Shown piece after piece: positions 7,103 to 15,227 of a DNA stretch of 27,350 nucleotides. The DNA is from JAMXLL01 sp035279875 (GTDB taxonomy: Bacteria > Desulfobacterota > Binatia > Binatales > Binataceae). Below the pieces are notes generated by a model. It saw nothing but the letters and a program-made list of their open reading frames with translations, searched no databases and was not told the origin of the DNA. The stretch is taken from NCBI GenBank assembly GCA_035279875.1, contig DATEGX010000076.1, positions 1-27,350 on the forward strand, read 5' to 3'. The position numbers and the translations under genes are program-made. Each line of letters begins with the position of its first letter. The stretch's first letter is position 1.

Positions 7103-7852
7103 ATGAAAATCCTGGTTCCCGTCAAGCGAGTGCCCGATCCCGCCACCACGATTCGCGTGCTGGCCGATGGCTCGGGTATCGCTACCGATAACGTGAAATG
7201 GGTGATCAACCCGTTCGACGAGATTGCTATCGAAGAGGCGCTTCGTATCAAGGAAAAGCAGGGGTCGGGCGAGGTTGTTTTGCTCTCGGTGGGCCAGCAG
7301 GCCTGGCAGGAGCAGTTGCGCACCGGGCTTGCGATGGGCGCCGACCGGGCGATCCTGGTTCGCGCCGACGCGCCGCTCGATACCTTCGCAATCGCCAGTG
7401 TGATGGCAAAAGTAGCCGCCAACGAAAAGCCCGACATTGTGATTATCGGCAAACAGGCCATCGACGACGATTCCAACCAGGTCGGCCAGATGCTGGCCGA
7501 GATGCTGGGGTGGCCGCAGGCGACCTTTGCCTCGAAAATCGAGCTGGCGGGCGACAAATGCACGGTGGTGCGCGAAGCCGACGGCGGGCTCGAGACGGTG
7601 GCTTTTCCGCTGCCCGCGGTTATCACCACCGACCTGCGGCTCAACGAACCGCGCTACGCCTCGCTGCCGGGCATAATGAAGGCGCGCAAAAAACCCTTCA
7701 ACGAAATCCCCATCGACAGCCTCGGCGCCGACCTCACCCCCAAGCTCAAAATCAAGTCGCTGAACGCACCGGAGAAGCGGCAGGCCGGGCGCAAAGTCGG
7801 GTCGGTGGAGGAACTGGTGCAGATGCTTCATACCGAAGCCAAGGTGATCTGA
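7103..7852 (+). CDS. etfB: Electron transfer flavoprotein, beta subunit
   Basis: This is the small subunit of the soluble FAD/AMP-containing heterodimer that takes electrons from acyl-CoA and related dehydrogenases. The product of 249 residues matches the family. Diagnostic stretches are MKILVPVKRVPDP at the N-terminus, NPFDEIAIEEALRIKE, the AMP-binding region KPDIVIIGKQAIDDDSNQVGQMLAEML, and the C-terminal VITTDLRLNEPRYASLPGIMKARKKP beta-subunit signature. ATG 7103 has a GGAG about 12 bp upstream. etfA follows after 82 bp. Together with the racemase and the oxygenase parts in this window, it suggests fatty or aromatic acyl-CoA oxidation. Confidence 0.97.
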   Translation: MKILVPVKRVPDPATTIRVLADGSGIATDNVKWVINPFDEIAIEEALRIKEKQGSGEVVLLSVGQQAWQEQLRTGLAMGADRAILVRADAPLDTFAIASVMAKVAANEKPDIVIIGKQAIDDDSNQVGQMLAEMLGWPQATFASKIELAGDKCTVVREADGGLETVAFPLPAVITTDLRLNEPRYASLPGIMKARKKPFNEIPIDSLGADLTPKLKIKSLNAPEKRQAGRKVGSVEELVQMLHTEAKVI

Positions 7853-7934
7853 GCCCGGCCACGTACGGGTCTACAGCCTCGAAGGGCGCCTCGGCCCGGC
7901 AGCACGCGCGCCGGCGGCGCCGGAGTTAACCGCA

Positions 7935-8906
7935 ATGGGTGACGTACTCGTCATAGCTGAACACAAGGACGGCCATTTCCCCAAGACCACGCTAATCGCG
8001 ATCAACGCCGGTCTCGAAATGGCACGCAAACGCGGCGGCAACGCGACCGCCGTGGTCATGGGCGATAAGGCCGACGCTCCCGCCGGCGAAATTGCCAAGT
8101 ACGGGGTGAGCAAGGTTATCGTGCTCGAAGACCCGCGCCTGACGCACAATCTCGCCGATGCGGCCGCGCAGGCGATTGCCGCGCTGACCAAAAAAACCGG
8201 CGCCGAAACCGTGCTCGCCACCGCCACCGCTATGGGCAAGGACCTGATGCCGCGGGTGGCCGCCCGCCTCGGCGCCCCGATGGCATCGGAGATTATCGCC
8301 ATCAACGACGACGGCACGATGATTCGCCCGATGTACGCCGGCAACGCGCTGGCCACCATCGAGCTCGAGGGGCCGCATCGCGTCGTCACCGTGCGCGGTA
8401 CCGCCTTCGACGCGGCCGCGCCCGCCGGCAATACGGCACCGGTGGAGAAGGTTGCGCCCGAACTCGATCCGGCCGGCCTCAAGATGGAGTTTGTTGCCTT
8501 CAACGAGATCAAGAGCGACCGGCCACAGCTCACCGAGGCGAAGATCGTGGTCTCGGGCGGCCGCGGCCTGCGCTCCGGCGAGAATTTCAAAACCGTGCTC
8601 GAGCCGCTGGTCGACGAACTGGGCGCCGCGATGGGCGCGAGCCGGGCGGCCGTCGATGCGGGTTTCGTCCCTAACGACCTGCAGGTCGGCCAAACCGGCA
8701 AGGTCGTCGCGCCTGAGCTATACGTCGCGGTCGGCATCTCCGGCGCGATTCAGCATCTGGCCGGAATGAAGGACTCCAAAACCATCGTCGCGATCAACAA
8801 GGACGAGGAGGCGCCGATCTTCAGCGTGGCCGACTTCGGGCTGGTGGCCGACCTCTTCAAGGCGGTTCCCGAGATGACCGAAGAGTTGAAGAAGATGAAG
8901 CACTGA
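7935..8906 (+). CDS. etfA: Electron transfer flavoprotein, alpha subunit
   Basis: This FAD-binding partner of EtfB passes electrons to ETF:quinone oxidoreductase. The product has 323 residues, normal for the family. Domain I (about 1-190) begins with DVLVIAEHKDGHFPK. The C-terminal FAD domain contains GGRGLRSGENFKTVLEPLVDELGAAMGASRAAVDAGF, then QVGQTGKVVAPELYVAVGISGAIQHLAGMKDSKTIVAINKDEEAPIFSVADFGLVADLF, the classic alpha-subunit signature. GGAG about 9 bp upstream supports ATG 7935. The 82-bp gap from etfB is GC-rich and shows no separate promoter. Transcription probably ends at the hairpin at 8953-8987. Confidence 0.97.
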   Translation: MGDVLVIAEHKDGHFPKTTLIAINAGLEMARKRGGNATAVVMGDKADAPAGEIAKYGVSKVIVLEDPRLTHNLADAAAQAIAALTKKTGAETVLATATAMGKDLMPRVAARLGAPMASEIIAINDDGTMIRPMYAGNALATIELEGPHRVVTVRGTAFDAAAPAGNTAPVEKVAPELDPAGLKMEFVAFNEIKSDRPQLTEAKIVVSGGRGLRSGENFKTVLEPLVDELGAAMGASRAAVDAGFVPNDLQVGQTGKVVAPELYVAVGISGAIQHLAGMKDSKTIVAINKDEEAPIFSVADFGLVADLFKAVPEMTEELKKMKH

Positions 8907-8952
8907 GCGTAATGAATCGGGGCGGCGCGCTGATTGGCGCGAAAGAGAACAC

Positions 8953-8987
8953 AAAATGCGGCAACCATTGGATGGCTGCCGCATTTT
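8953..8987. terminator. Bidirectional intrinsic terminator between etfA and the M16 peptidase gene
   Basis: AAAATGCGGCA (8953-8963) pairs perfectly with TGCCGCATTTT (8977-8987). The stem probably extends inward by 4 of 5 further pairs around a short loop. The + strand ends in a run of T (8983-8988), and the A-rich left arm gives a T-run on the - strand. It lies between convergent genes, 47 bp after the etfA stop and 52 bp from the peptidase stop, so it can serve both. Confidence 0.85.
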
Positions 8988-9038
8988 TCTCCAGGCGGAC
9001 GCCGAGACCTGCAGGCCTCGCGATCGATACCAGGCCGA

Positions 9039-10298
9039 TCAGGCGAGCGGGCTGAAGATCTCCGGGCCGAGTTCGCGGCCCTTGAGGTCGCCCAGCATGA
9101 TCATCCCCATCCGCTCGGCCTTGAAGCATGAGGACGCCAGTTCGATCACCTGTTCGTTGGTAACGCCTTCGATTTCGCGAGCGATTTCCTCCAGCGGGAT
9201 ATCACGCCTGAAGTAAATCTCGTTGCGCGCCAGCCGGTTCATCCGGCTGTCGGTCGATTCCATGCCGAGCAGCATGTTGCCCTTGAGCTGGCTCTTGGCC
9301 CGCGCCAGTTCGTCGGCGTGCAATCCCTCGTGCGCGACCTTGGCGATTTCCTTGACGGTTACCTCGATTACTTCGTCGACCCATTCGGGCGAGGTGCCCG
9401 CGTAGATCCCGAAATAGCCGCAATCGAGGAAGGCCGACAGGAACGAATAGATGCTGTAAACGCGCCCGCGCTTCTCGCGCACTTCCTGGAACAGGCGCGA
9501 CGACATCCCACCGCCCAGCGCCGTGTTCAGCACATAGGCCGCATAGCGCAGCGCCGCGACCTGGCTCAGGCCGGGTCCGCCGATACACAAATGCGCCTGC
9601 TCGAGCTTCTTTGGATGGTTCACGACCATCACGCGCTCCTGCGGCGCGCTGATGGTCTCGCGCTTGCCGTTGCCGGGGATCGAACCGAACAGCCGCTCGC
9701 AATTGGCGGTCAGCCGCTCGTGGTCGACCGCGCCGGCCGCGCAGATCAGGACGCGCGCCGCGCGGTAGCGGTCGCCCATGAACGAGGTCAGCTTGGCCCG
9801 GTCGATCGCGTTGACGGTATCGACCGAACCGAAGATCGGCAGCGACAGCGGATGGCCCTTCCAGAAATAGAGGTTGAACAGGTCGTGGATAAAATCGTCG
9901 GGCGTATCCTCGGCCTGCGAGATTTCCTGCAGCACCACCTGGCGCTCGCGGTCGATCTCCTCGGGCGCAAAGACTGAATCGAGGAAAATATCCGCTAGCA
10001 ACTCGGTCGTCATCTCGACATCTTCGCCGAGGACCTTGGCGTAGTAGCAGGTGTATTCCTTGCCGGTGAAGGCGTTGAGCACCCCGCCGACCGTGTCGAT
10101 AGTCTCGGCGATTTGCGCCGCGCTGCGAGTCTGGGTCCCCTTGAACAGCAAATGCTCAATAAAATGGGAGACCCCGTTCTCGTAAGATTCTTCGTAGCGC
10201 GAGCCGTTTTCCACCCAAATCCCGATCGTCGCCGACACCATCTGCGGCATCGGCTCGCTAAGGACACGTACCCCATTGGAAAGAACGCTTTTGTGCAC
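9039..10298 (-). CDS. M16-family zinc metallopeptidase (processing-peptidase-like)
   Basis: The product has 419 residues with a complete inverzincin site: His45-Phe-Ile-Glu48-His49, and Glu125 in VVLQEI at the usual distance of about 76 residues. Downstream are the M16 features SFMGDRYRAARVLICAAGAVDHE and GGGMSSRLFQEVREKRGRVYSI, the latter like the glycine-rich Arg-Tyr region of processing peptidases. The predicted substrate is peptide or small protein; the specific target is unknown. It begins with GTG 10298, and that G is also the last base of the pnp TAG stop (TAGTG), which implies translational coupling. An rpsO-pnp-M16 order is known from several bacterial groups. Confidence 0.95.
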   Translation of the reverse strand: MHKSVLSNGVRVLSEPMPQMVSATIGIWVENGSRYEESYENGVSHFIEHLLFKGTQTRSAAQIAETIDTVGGVLNAFTGKEYTCYYAKVLGEDVEMTTELLADIFLDSVFAPEEIDRERQVVLQEISQAEDTPDDFIHDLFNLYFWKGHPLSLPIFGSVDTVNAIDRAKLTSFMGDRYRAARVLICAAGAVDHERLTANCERLFGSIPGNGKRETISAPQERVMVVNHPKKLEQAHLCIGGPGLSQVAALRYAAYVLNTALGGGMSSRLFQEVREKRGRVYSIYSFLSAFLDCGYFGIYAGTSPEWVDEVIEVTVKEIAKVAHEGLHADELARAKSQLKGNMLLGMESTDSRMNRLARNEIYFRRDIPLEEIAREIEGVTNEQVIELASSCFKAERMGMIMLGDLKGRELGPEIFSPLA

Positions 10299-12394
10299 TA
10301 TTTCGCCTTCTGTTCCGTATCCTGCTGTGCTTCGCGCATCGACAGCCTGATCTTGCCGCTGCGATCGACGTCGAGCACCTTGACCATGATCTCGTCGCCT
10401 TCGTTGACCACGTCTTCGACCCGCCGGACCCGGTCTTTGGATATCTGCGAGATATGCAAGAGGCCGTCGGTGCCGGGCATGATCTCGACAAAGGCGCCGA
10501 ATTCGACCACCTTGCGCACCTTGCCGCGGTAGATTCGGCCGATTTCCGGTTCGGCCGTGATCGCCTGGATTGCGGCGATGGCCTTTTCCATCGCGGTGCC
10601 GTCGGCCGAGGCGATCAGCACCGTGCCGTCGTCCTGAATGTCGATTTTACAACCGGTCTCCTCGACCAGGCCGCGGATAACCTTGCCGCCCGGTCCGATC
10701 ACGTCGCGGATCTTGTCGGGCTTGATGTGCAGCGTCACGATTCGCGGCGCGTAGGAGGAAACCTCCTTGCGCGGACGCTCCATCGCTTTCTCCATCACAC
10801 TGAGCACGAACAGCCGGGCCTCGCGCGCCTGATGCAGCGCCTGGCGCATCACGTCGCGGGTGACGCCGCCGACCTTGTTGTCCATCTGAATCGCGGTGAC
10901 CCCCTCCGAGGTCCCGGCGACCTTGAAGTCCATGTCCCCCAGATGGTCCTCGTCGCCGAGGATATCGGTCAGCACCCGCACCTGCTCGCCTTCCTTGACC
11001 AGTCCCATCGCGATACCGGCGACCGCCGCCTTGACCGGGACCCCGGCGTCGAACAACGCCAAACTGCCGCCGCATACCGTCGCCATCGAGGAACTGCCGT
11101 TGGATTCGAGGATTTCGGAGACGATCCGAATCGTGTACGGGAAAGCCTCTTCGGAAGGCAGTACCGGGGCGAGCGCCCGTTCCGCCAATGCCCCATGGCC
11201 GATCTCGCGGCGCGACGGCCCGCGCAGGAACTTCACCTCGCCGGTAGAAAATGGCGGGAAGTTATAGTGAAGCATGAATTTCTTGAAACGTTCGCCGAGC
11301 AGCGCGTCGATCTTTTGCTCGTCGGACGAGGTCCCCAGCGTCGCCGTTACCAGGGCCTGGGTCTCGCCCCGGGTGAAGAGCGCTGAGCCATGAGTACGCG
11401 GCAGGATCTGCACCTGCGCGCTCAGCGGGCGTATCTCGGTCGAACTGCGATCGTCGATCCGCCGGTCTTGTTCGAGGATTACGCGGCGGACGCGATCGCG
11501 GAGCACCTTTTCGGTCGCCTCGGCGAGTTCGTGCCCGCGTTCCGGATAGCGCGCCTTCAATTCTTCGGCCACCCGGTCGGAAAGAGCGTAAACCGCGCTG
11601 TTGCGGTCGGCCTTACCTGCGATTTTGAGCGCTTCCTCGAGTTCCGCGGACATCCGCTCGCGGACTGTCGCGAGCAGTTCGGAATCAAACTGCTTGGGGA
11701 CGAAATCGCGCTTGGCTTTGCCGGCGAGGCGGCGCAGTTCCGATTGCAACTCGAATACCGGCCGCATTTCCTCATGGGCGGTGAAGAGTGCTTCGAGGAT
11801 CGATTCCTCGTCGACGATCTGCGCGCCACCCTCGAGCATCACGATAGAGTCGGGCATCGCCGCGACCACCATCGAGATGTCGCTTTCTTCCATCTCGCTG
11901 AAGCGCGGGTTGACCACCAGCTTGCCGTCGATCCGGCCCATCCGCACTGCGGCGACCGGTCCATTATGCGGCACGTCGGAGACTTCGAGCGCGGCCGAGG
12001 TCGCGATCAGCGAGAGCATGTCGGGATCGTTGTCGCGATCCGCCGACAGCACGGTGACGACTATCTGGGTTTCCTTATCGTAGCCCTTGGGGAAGAGCGG
12101 CCGCATCGAGCGGTCGATCAGGCGCGAGGTAAGGATCTCCTTTTCGGACGGCCGGCCTTCGCGCTTGAAAAAGCCGCCGGGGATTTTTCCGGCGGCGAAG
12201 GTACGCTCCTGGTAATCGACGGTCAGTGGGAGAAAGTCAACTTTCTCCCGGCCTTGATAGGCCGAAACCACCGTCGCGAGGACAATCGTGTCGCCATACT
12301 GGGCGAGCACCGCGCCATGCGACTGTTTCGCCAGCCGTCCGGTCTCCAGCGACAGGGTCCTGCCGGCGAACTCAATCTCTAACTTGCGATACAT
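10298..12394 (-). CDS. pnp: Polyribonucleotide nucleotidyltransferase (PNPase)
   Basis: This 3'-5' phosphorolytic RNase is a component of RNA turnover and the degradosome. The 698-residue product has two RNase PH domains (about 1-230 and 310-540) with a helical linker between them. A KH domain follows, with GPGG at 567-570, and then an S1 domain from about 619 to 688 starting IGRIYRGKV. The second PH domain contains GDMDFKVAGTSEGVTAIQMD, including the conserved Asp residues used for catalysis. I chose ATG 12394 (MYRKLEIEFAGR) with AGGTG about 8 bp upstream; upstream in-frame codons add non-homologous residues. It follows rpsO by 198 bp and overlaps the M16 gene start by one base. Confidence 0.98.
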   Translation of the reverse strand: MYRKLEIEFAGRTLSLETGRLAKQSHGAVLAQYGDTIVLATVVSAYQGREKVDFLPLTVDYQERTFAAGKIPGGFFKREGRPSEKEILTSRLIDRSMRPLFPKGYDKETQIVVTVLSADRDNDPDMLSLIATSAALEVSDVPHNGPVAAVRMGRIDGKLVVNPRFSEMEESDISMVVAAMPDSIVMLEGGAQIVDEESILEALFTAHEEMRPVFELQSELRRLAGKAKRDFVPKQFDSELLATVRERMSAELEEALKIAGKADRNSAVYALSDRVAEELKARYPERGHELAEATEKVLRDRVRRVILEQDRRIDDRSSTEIRPLSAQVQILPRTHGSALFTRGETQALVTATLGTSSDEQKIDALLGERFKKFMLHYNFPPFSTGEVKFLRGPSRREIGHGALAERALAPVLPSEEAFPYTIRIVSEILESNGSSSMATVCGGSLALFDAGVPVKAAVAGIAMGLVKEGEQVRVLTDILGDEDHLGDMDFKVAGTSEGVTAIQMDNKVGGVTRDVMRQALHQAREARLFVLSVMEKAMERPRKEVSSYAPRIVTLHIKPDKIRDVIGPGGKVIRGLVEETGCKIDIQDDGTVLIASADGTAMEKAIAAIQAITAEPEIGRIYRGKVRKVVEFGAFVEIMPGTDGLLHISQISKDRVRRVEDVVNEGDEIMVKVLDVDRSGKIRLSMREAQQDTEQKAK

Positions 12395-12583
12395 TTTTGT
12401 ACACCTGGGGGAGAAACGAGACTTGGGAATGACGCCACAGGCCCGGGCGCGTCGCCCCGATGGACGAATCGGCGCCGAGCAAACCAACCATTTAATCTAC
12501 CGTGGAGAATTCCGCCAAGTCTCTGCCTGGCGCGCCTCTGCAAGACTGGCCCGCCGCGACGGCCGAGGGCGGCGACTCTAACC

Positions 12584-12606
12584 GAATCCGGGCTATCGCC
12601 GGATTC
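12584..12606 (-). repeat. 8-bp hairpin spanning the rpsO stop codon
   Basis: GAATCCGG (12584-12591) and CCGGATTC (12599-12606) are perfect inverted copies with a 7-nt loop. On the - strand the loop carries the TAG stop of rpsO (12595-12593). In enterobacteria the rpsO-pnp spacer contains hairpins that control processing and readthrough. This one lacks a T-run, so attenuation or RNase processing is more likely than full termination. That role is inferred. Confidence 0.6.
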
Positions 12607-12862
12607 CGAGCTTGTCGATAAGGCCTTTATAGCGATTGAAGTCCTGTCCGTGCAGATAGTCGAGCAGCCGGCGTCGTTTGCCGACCAAGCGCAATAATCC
12701 GCGGCGCGAATGATGATCCTTCGCGTGGGTCTTCAGATGCTCGGTGAGCTGTTCGATACGCGCGGAGAACAACGCGATCTGGACTTCAGACGAGCCGCTG
12801 TCGTTACCGGTCCGGGCGTTACCCTTGATAATTTCGCGCTTGCGAGCGGCCTCGAGAGGCAT
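12593..12862 (-). CDS. rpsO: 30S ribosomal protein S15
   Basis: This primary 16S rRNA-binding protein of the small-subunit platform is 89 residues, exactly the family length. The sequence follows the S15 pattern: REIIKGNARTGNDSGSSEVQIALFSARIEQLTEHLKTHAKDHHSRRGLLRLVGKRRRLLDYL and a DFNRYKGLIDKLGIRR tail. ATG 12862 has an AGGA about 5 bp upstream. It is the first gene of an rpsO-pnp-M16 peptidase block. The 176-bp region upstream is distinctly AT-rich and contains AGCTAA-TT-TTAGCT, but I could not pick a clear promoter there. Confidence 0.98.
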   Translation of the reverse strand: MPLEAARKREIIKGNARTGNDSGSSEVQIALFSARIEQLTEHLKTHAKDHHSRRGLLRLVGKRRRLLDYLHGQDFNRYKGLIDKLGIRR

Positions 12863-13038
12863 CAGGTCCTGATTCTTTCCCTTTTCCTTTGTTTAACTAA
12901 AGAGGCTAACAAACGACAGCGGCAGAGTAAAGCACACCGCCGCCAAATGCCCTGGTGGACAGGAGCATTCACTTACCGCAATAGAGCTAATTTTAGCTGA
13001 TAAAAACCCTTTTAGCATATCAAACCTAATCAACCACT

Positions 13039-14211
13039 TCAGTGCTCCGGGTAGGCTGACGCAGACTCGGTGCCCGGACCGCCCACCATCACCCCCTTGC
13101 GCACGCGGACCGAATCGTCGGGCCGATTAGGCACGTCGACCCTTAGATTGCGGTAGCCGCCGCGCCCCGGATCCGGCGCGACGAAGCCAACCGTGTATTG
13201 CTCGCGCAATTCGCGGCTGATCATCTCGCAATCCTCGCGCATCGCGGCCCCGTCGCCAATCGTGCGCAGGACGAAAGTCCGCGCGCCGGTCTCCGATGAC
13301 AGTTCACCGAGCATCCGCGTATCGACATGGTCTTCGCCGCCCGCAATAAACGAGAACGGACCCAACCCGAAACCGACCCCGCCCATCGGACTGTTCGGAT
13401 TGCCAATACCGATCGAATAGATGAGCACCCCCATCTGGCGCGCCCGGCCGATCACGTCCGCCAAGGAGAATTCGCTGGCATTGTCCTGGCCGTCCGTCAC
13501 CACCAACAGGGCTTTCTTGTCCCAATGGCCGCCGCGAACCATCATCAATCCGTCGATAATCGTGTCAAAGATTGCGGTTTCGCCTTGCGCATAAAGTAAG
13601 GGCAGCCGGCTAATCAGGAGCCGATGATTCATCGTAAATGGTTGAAGGAGGAATGGCTCGCTTGAAAAAGCGAATAAGAAGACGTCATCGCGCTCGTTAA
13701 GGTCATTGATAAACTCAGTGATCGCCGCTTCGGCCTGCGACAGCTTGGGCTCCATACTGCCGGAGGTATCGACCAGGATGCCAAGGGAGACCGGGGTGTT
13801 GAGATCCTGGCGGAAAAACTCGATAGGACGCTGCTGGCCGTCTATAAAGAGCTTGAAATCGCCCTTTTGCAGACCCGTGACGTAGCGGCCCTGCTGGTCA
13901 GTGACAGTCACCGTCGCCTGCTCATAGCCCGCCTGACTGCGCAACTCGCGCGACGGCACGGTCAATGACTGACTCTGCTGCGGCGCGATTCGCGGGATAC
14001 TGGCACTTTCGCCGCCCTGACGGCCCGGGATCGCGGGCACTTCGAGCACCGAACCGCCGCCCTGCCCCTGACTCCGCGGCAATTGCGGCGGCGGCACGAA
14101 ACTACCTTGCTGGGCAATCCCGCTGCCGGCGGTAGCGAGCAGGACAACGAGGCACACCATCGCGGCGAAGCGCTGCGCCGCCAGGGCACGGGAGAATCTG
14201 CTTTGTTTCAT
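13039..14211 (-). CDS. Secreted VWA-domain protein (VWFA-related acidobacterial type)
   Basis: The product has 390 residues. An N-terminal signal sequence (about 10-33, hydrophobic CLVVLLATAGSGIA) precedes a Gly/Gln/Pro-rich linker (about 35-90). Then comes a beta-rich segment with TVTDQQGRYVTGLQKGDFKLFIDGQQRPIEFF and a von Willebrand A domain. The MIDAS metal-site motif DTSGS starts at Asp148, and later TDGQDNASE supplies another MIDAS-type loop. This layout matches the VWFA-related family common in Acidobacteria. The role is probably periplasmic or extracellular protein-protein or metal-dependent adhesion; no partner gene is adjacent. The 286-bp gap upstream, shared with the divergent oxygenase gene, shows no clear promoter on either strand. 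Confidence 0.9.
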   Translation of the reverse strand: MKQSRFSRALAAQRFAAMVCLVVLLATAGSGIAQQGSFVPPPQLPRSQGQGGGSVLEVPAIPGRQGGESASIPRIAPQQSQSLTVPSRELRSQAGYEQATVTVTDQQGRYVTGLQKGDFKLFIDGQQRPIEFFRQDLNTPVSLGILVDTSGSMEPKLSQAEAAITEFINDLNERDDVFLFAFSSEPFLLQPFTMNHRLLISRLPLLYAQGETAIFDTIIDGLMMVRGGHWDKKALLVVTDGQDNASEFSLADVIGRARQMGVLIYSIGIGNPNSPMGGVGFGLGPFSFIAGGEDHVDTRMLGELSSETGARTFVLRTIGDGAAMREDCEMISRELREQYTVGFVAPDPGRGGYRNLRVDVPNRPDDSVRVRKGVMVGGPGTESASAYPEH

Positions 14212-14497
14212 TGAGATACGGCCTCGGCCGAGGCGGTCCGCGCCACGATGCTTTCCGCTTTAGCCCTATAGCACACTATCCCGAGTCTCACGTGAACGAT
14301 CTTCCTATTTGCCTATGACCGGGGCAAGCAGGTTTTCCAGCCGTCGCGCCGGTACCCCCCATATTATGACGCTGGGCGGCTTCCGGCGTTTCATCGCAGA
14401 CCCCCGCGAGGGCACCGGCTTGGCAAGTTCGACGGTTTTTTGCTAGCGGATTGCGGCGTGACGCCGGCTCCGGCGCGTCGCCCTGATTACCAGTCCA

Positions 14498-14971
14498 ATG
14501 TCGACTTCCCAGAGCGAAATCGAGCGGTTCCTGTACCACGAAGCCCGCCTGATGGACGAGCATCGGTTCGACGAATGGCTCGCGCTATGGGCGCTCGAGG
14601 ACGCCATCTACTGGATCCCTGCCAATGCCGACGATATCGACCCGACCCGCAATGTTTCCGTGGTCTATGACCGCCGCGGCCAGTTGCGCAATCGCATTCA
14701 GCGGCTCAAGGAGACGCTCTGGCTCAAGGAGCAGACCCCGCGTCTCAAGCGCATCGTCGGCAATATCGAGATTGACTCCGCCAACGACGGCGAATTGACC
14801 GTCAACTCGAACTTTATCCTGACCCAACTGCACCGGCACAATCAGTTCATCTGGGCCGGCAGCACCACCCATAAGTTGATCGAGCGCGACGGCGCGCTCC
14901 GCATCAAATCCAAGAAGATCCTGCTGCTCAATAACAACGAACCGTTGCCCAATCTGATGTTCCTGCTCTAG
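14498..14971 (+). CDS. Aromatic-ring-hydroxylating dioxygenase, beta subunit
   Basis: This small structural subunit of Rieske non-haem iron dioxygenases has 157 residues, near the lower end of the family's range (about 160-190). Typical stretches are IERFLYHEARLMDEHRFDEWLALWALEDAIYWIPA, the RNVSVVYDRRGQLRNRIQRLKETLWLKEQTPRLKRIVGNIEI core, and LTVNSNFILTQLHRHNQFIWAGSTTHKLIERDGALRIKSKKILLLNNNEPLPNLMFLL at the end. The cystatin-like (NTF2) fold has no cofactor of its own and needs an alpha subunit, which is not in this window. The 74-residue gene follows after 22 bp. Ferredoxin and reductase genes lie convergently just downstream. Confidence 0.93.
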   Translation: MSTSQSEIERFLYHEARLMDEHRFDEWLALWALEDAIYWIPANADDIDPTRNVSVVYDRRGQLRNRIQRLKETLWLKEQTPRLKRIVGNIEIDSANDGELTVNSNFILTQLHRHNQFIWAGSTTHKLIERDGALRIKSKKILLLNNNEPLPNLMFLL

Positions 14972-14993
14972 CCGGCGACGCCTGGAAAGCAAG

Positions 14994-15218
14994 ATGACAA
15001 TGCGACTGACCAGTGAATTTGCCGCGGTCGAGGTCGATCGCGACGAGAGCGGCAACGGCCCGCGCCTGATGATTCGCGACCTGCGCAGCGGCCAGGAAGT
15101 CTATCTCGATCCGCTGGAACTGGCCGCCCTGGCCTGGACTCGCCATGAGGAATTGCTGCCGCTGCTCGATCCGGGGCGCTTCGATCCTCGTACCCGCCGC
15201 GCCGAACCGCGCGAATAG
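14994..15218 (+). CDS. Unknown 74-residue protein linked to the dioxygenase beta subunit
   Basis: I do not recognise the family. The 74-residue product is acidic overall and mixed alpha/beta in appearance: an EFAAVEVDRDESGNGPRLMIRDLRSGQEVYLDPLELAALAW stretch, then an Arg-rich tail. There is no signal peptide, Cys pair or membrane segment. It begins 22 bp after the beta-subunit stop on the same strand, suggesting one transcript, and stops 9 bp before the convergent reductase stop. Codon use resembles that of its neighbours. A role as a small accessory protein of the oxygenase is suggested only by position. Confidence 0.6.
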   Translation: MTMRLTSEFAAVEVDRDESGNGPRLMIRDLRSGQEVYLDPLELAALAWTRHEELLPLLDPGRFDPRTRRAEPRE

Positions 15219-15227
15219 GCCGGCGCC

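Noticed and set aside
7871..8737. 288-codon - strand open frame opposite etfA
   Set aside because: It is antisense to a certain gene, with Ser/Ala/Pro-rich low-complexity translation.
10454..12382. Long + strand open frames opposite pnp
   Set aside because: They are antisense shadows of a clearly assigned gene in high-GC DNA, with repetitive Arg/Asp/His-rich composition and no family resemblance.
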